A DNA stretch of 64,000 bases. Origin: Echinicola pacifica DSM 19836. Its GTDB lineage: Bacteria > Bacteroidota > Bacteroidia > Cytophagales > Cyclobacteriaceae. The translations under genes and the position numbers were made by a program. The stretch spans positions 342,558 through 406,557 of the forward strand of contig NZ_KB890754.1 of assembly GCF_000373245.1 (NCBI RefSeq), written 5' to 3'. Below the pieces are notes generated by a model. The model did not search any database, had not been told where the DNA came from, and saw nothing but the letters and a program-made list of their open reading frames with translations. Shown piece by piece: positions 62,144-64,000 of the stretch (position 1 is its first letter; every line of letters starts with the position of its first letter).

Positions 62144-62782
62144 GTGAGAAAAATTAGCAAAGTATTAGGGATTTTAGGAATTGCAGGTGCCTTATTGACA
62201 AGCTGCGATAATGGAAGTGGAAGTGCTGCAAATGGCGGTGCTGAATCAGGCAGCAATGCTCAGGTGGATCTAAGCGATCTGAAAATCGCCTATATCAACA
62301 CGGACAGTGTGATCAACAACTACCAGTTTTTTAAAGACAAATCCGCTGAAATTGCTGAGAAAGGCAAGCGCTACGAAGGCGAATTAGCCAACAGAGCAAA
62401 AGGTTTTGAACAAGAGGTGACTAATTTTCAGCAATCTGCTCAAAATATGACGCCTAACCAGTCCAGAGCCAAGCAGGAAGATTTGATGACTAAAGAAAGA
62501 AACCTGGTAAGTTATAGAGATAACCTGATGCAGGAGCTTTCAGCAGATGAAGCCAACCTTTACAATCAAGTGTACGACAAAATTCAGGTTTTCTTGAAGG
62601 ACTACGCCAAAGATAAAGGCTTGGAAATGGTGCTAAGTTATACCAGAGGTGGGGGCGTATGGTATGCCAACGAAACTCTGGATGTAACCACTGAGGTGAC
62701 TTCTGGTCTGAATGACGCGTATAAGGCAGGTGATACTGCCACGGGTGCAAGTAAAGATTCTACCGCTACGGAGGCAAAATAA
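62144..62782 (+). CDS. OmpH/Skp family lipoprotein
   Basis: A 212-residue lipoprotein. The signal peptide VLGILGIAGALLTSC gives lipid attachment at Cys21. The mature part after a Gly/Ser-rich linker is an OmpH/Skp-like domain (IAYINTDSVINNYQFFKDKSAEIAEKGKRYEGEL) with a long coiled coil (QQSAQNMTPNQSRAKQEDLMTKER). Skp-like proteins hold outer-membrane proteins soluble in the periplasm; a lipid-anchored form is common in Bacteroidota. The start is GTG at 62144 with the promoter close by. Its terminator is at 62812. Confidence 0.9.
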   Translation: MRKISKVLGILGIAGALLTSCDNGSGSAANGGAESGSNAQVDLSDLKIAYINTDSVINNYQFFKDKSAEIAEKGKRYEGELANRAKGFEQEVTNFQQSAQNMTPNQSRAKQEDLMTKERNLVSYRDNLMQELSADEANLYNQVYDKIQVFLKDYAKDKGLEMVLSYTRGGGVWYANETLDVTTEVTSGLNDAYKAGDTATGASKDSTATEAK

Positions 62783-62811
62783 TCAAACAGCTTCCCCTTA
62801 GATGAATTTAT

Positions 62812-62839
62812 AAAGCCCGGTTTTTTACCGGGCTTTTTT
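62812..62839 (+). terminator. Terminator after OmpH-like gene
   Basis: AAAGCCCGG pairs with CCGGGCTTT (9 bp, 7-base loop), followed by a T run. It is 30 bases past the stop. Confidence 0.9.
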
Positions 62840-63012
62840 CATATCTTATATTATAGTATTTTTATTCTTTCATAGGTAGTATCCGCCTTATAGGCTCAGG
62901 TTTATAAGGCTTATTATAGTAAGAGAATAGTGAGTTTGGCAATATACTTGAAGCCCTAATAGTTATAATTGTTTAGGGAAATAAGAACAGTGAAATTTAA
63001 ATAATCATATTG

Positions 63013-63984
63013 ATGAAGATTACAGAGTTTTTAAAACACAACTACAGGCACTTCAATGCAGCAGCACTGATAGATGCTGCTGAGGGCTATAAAGCTCACC
63101 TGGACAATAATGGTAAAATGATGGTGACCCTTGCCGGTGCCATGTCCACCGCCGAATTAGGCATTTCTCTCGCAGAAATGATCCGTCAGGATAAGGTGCA
63201 GATCATTACTTGTACGGGTGCCAACCTCGAGGAGGATGTTTTCAATTTGGTAGCTCATGATTATTATGAAAGGGTTCCTCATTACCGACAGCTGACTCCA
63301 GAGGACGAGCAAGACCTTCTGGATCGTCATATGAACAGGGTGACGGATACCTGTATTCCTGAAATGGAGGCTATGAGAAGGATCGAAAATGTGATCCTCG
63401 ACGAGTGGGTGAAGGCTGACGAAGCCGGCGAAAGCTATTTTCCTCATGAGTTTTTCTATAAAATATTGCTTTCTGGAAAACTAGAAAAAGAATACCAAAT
63501 CGATCCTAAAGACAGCTGGTTGCTAGAGGCTGCGAAAAAAAATCTACCAATTATCGTTCCTGGATGGGAAGATTCCACCCTTGGCAATATGTTTGCTGGT
63601 CACGTCATCAGTGGCGACGTAAAAGATGTCCATACCGTAAAAGGCGGTATTCAGTATATGATGTATTTGGCGGATTGGTACACCCAAAATGCTACAGAAG
63701 ATAGCACAGTGGGCTTCTTCCAGATTGGCGGTGGTATCGCCGGGGATTTCCCGATCTGTGTGGTGCCTATGCTCCATCAGGATCTACAGCGTGATAGCAT
63801 CCCACTTTGGGGATATTTCTGCCAGATTTCCGATTCCACCACCTCCTATGGATCCTATTCCGGAGCGGTGCCAAATGAGAAAATCACTTGGGGAAAACTG
63901 GGTATCGACACCCCGAAATACATCATCGAATCTGATGCGACCATCGTAGCGCCATTAGTATTTGCGATTGTATTAGACCAATAA
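63013..63984 (+). CDS. Deoxyhypusine synthase family protein
   Basis: A 323-residue NAD-dependent enzyme of the deoxyhypusine synthase family, which uses spermidine as aminobutyl donor. Characteristic stretches are TLAGAMSTAELGISLAEMI, CTGANLEEDVFNLVAHDYY, PIIVPGWEDSTLGNMFA and QIGGGIAGDFPI. The catalytic Lys295 in TWGKLG, equivalent to the human active-site Lys, is kept. Bacteria lack eIF5A, so the product is more likely homospermidine or another polyamine. The ATG at 63013 is used rather than an upstream TTG. The next frame starts one base after its stop. Confidence 0.9.
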   Translation: MKITEFLKHNYRHFNAAALIDAAEGYKAHLDNNGKMMVTLAGAMSTAELGISLAEMIRQDKVQIITCTGANLEEDVFNLVAHDYYERVPHYRQLTPEDEQDLLDRHMNRVTDTCIPEMEAMRRIENVILDEWVKADEAGESYFPHEFFYKILLSGKLEKEYQIDPKDSWLLEAAKKNLPIIVPGWEDSTLGNMFAGHVISGDVKDVHTVKGGIQYMMYLADWYTQNATEDSTVGFFQIGGGIAGDFPICVVPMLHQDLQRDSIPLWGYFCQISDSTTSYGSYSGAVPNEKITWGKLGIDTPKYIIESDATIVAPLVFAIVLDQ

Positions 63985-63985
63985 A

Positions 63986-64000
63986 ATGAAAGTAAACCAG
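63986..64000 (+). CDS. Possible start of the next gene, cut by window edge
   Basis: An ATG one base after the deoxyhypusine synthase stop opens a frame reading MKVNQ to the window end. The close spacing suggests a co-transcribed gene, but nothing can be said of its product. Confidence 0.35.

Overview
The window looks like a chromosomal segment of a gliding-type Bacteroidota, most likely order Cytophagales and family Cyclobacteriaceae or a close relative. This rests on a GldC homologue, a TonB-dependent receptor with a carboxypeptidase-regulatory N-terminal domain, a transketolase split into two genes, the cell-envelope order ftsX-DUF3098-uppP-truB-ribF, a BlaI / M56-TonB_C pair, periplasmic DUF1080 and Tat-exported Gfo/Idh/MocA proteins, and promoters of the Bacteroidota form TTTG-N19-TAnnTTTG. 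The genus call is inference. No insertion sequence, prophage, CRISPR array or rRNA was seen.

Layout. 1-5.8 kb: a truncated class III aminotransferase, a geranylgeranyl-reductase-like flavoprotein, and three sugar-oxidation proteins (DUF1080, Gfo/Idh/MocA, DUF6807). 5.9-12.5 kb, minus strand: both transketolase halves, a Bcp peroxiredoxin, an M23 peptidase, a fumarylacetoacetase-fold hydrolase, a pirin and an unknown protein. 13.3-20.5 kb: a four-helix-bundle membrane sensor fragment, an ABC exporter, and a beta-propeller sensor kinase overlapping a LytTR regulator. 21-26.8 kb: a non-phosphorylative L-fucose pathway (mutarotase, lactonase, hydrolase, dehydrogenase, dehydratase) with a divergent AraC regulator. 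26.8-34 kb: a CDF cation exporter, GAPDH, two identical tRNA-Glu genes, an SGNH lipoprotein and a TonB receptor. 34.4-45 kb: GldC and small accessory genes, GH43 and GH2 glycosidases, an O-acetyltransferase and DoxX / DUF305 membrane proteins. 45-50 kb: a CoA transferase pair, then ribF, truB, uppP, DUF3098 and ftsX. 50.5-55.3 kb: an alanine/sodium symporter, a VOC protein, and the metX-hom operon behind an S-box (SAM-I type) riboswitch. 55.8-64 kb: ribosomal protein THX, a BlaR-like peptidase/sensor with BlaI, a fatty acid desaturase, a holin-like membrane protein, an acidic unknown protein, a histone-deacetylase-fold hydrolase, an OmpH-like lipoprotein and a deoxyhypusine-synthase-family protein.

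Most novel-looking feature. On the minus strand between the SAM aptamer (55209-55316) and metX lies a 39-codon open frame (55081-55200). It starts 8 bases after the aptamer and ends Met-Cys-Phe-Cys-Met-Cys-stop. It reads like a leader peptide that could add translation-coupled sensing of charged Met/Cys tRNA to SAM sensing by the riboswitch. Other points for a second look are a 17-bp perfect inverted repeat before the GH2 gene, a symmetric palindrome before the symporter, a likely BlaI operator, hairpins between the fucose genes, and several gene-free stretches with decayed or structured sequence.
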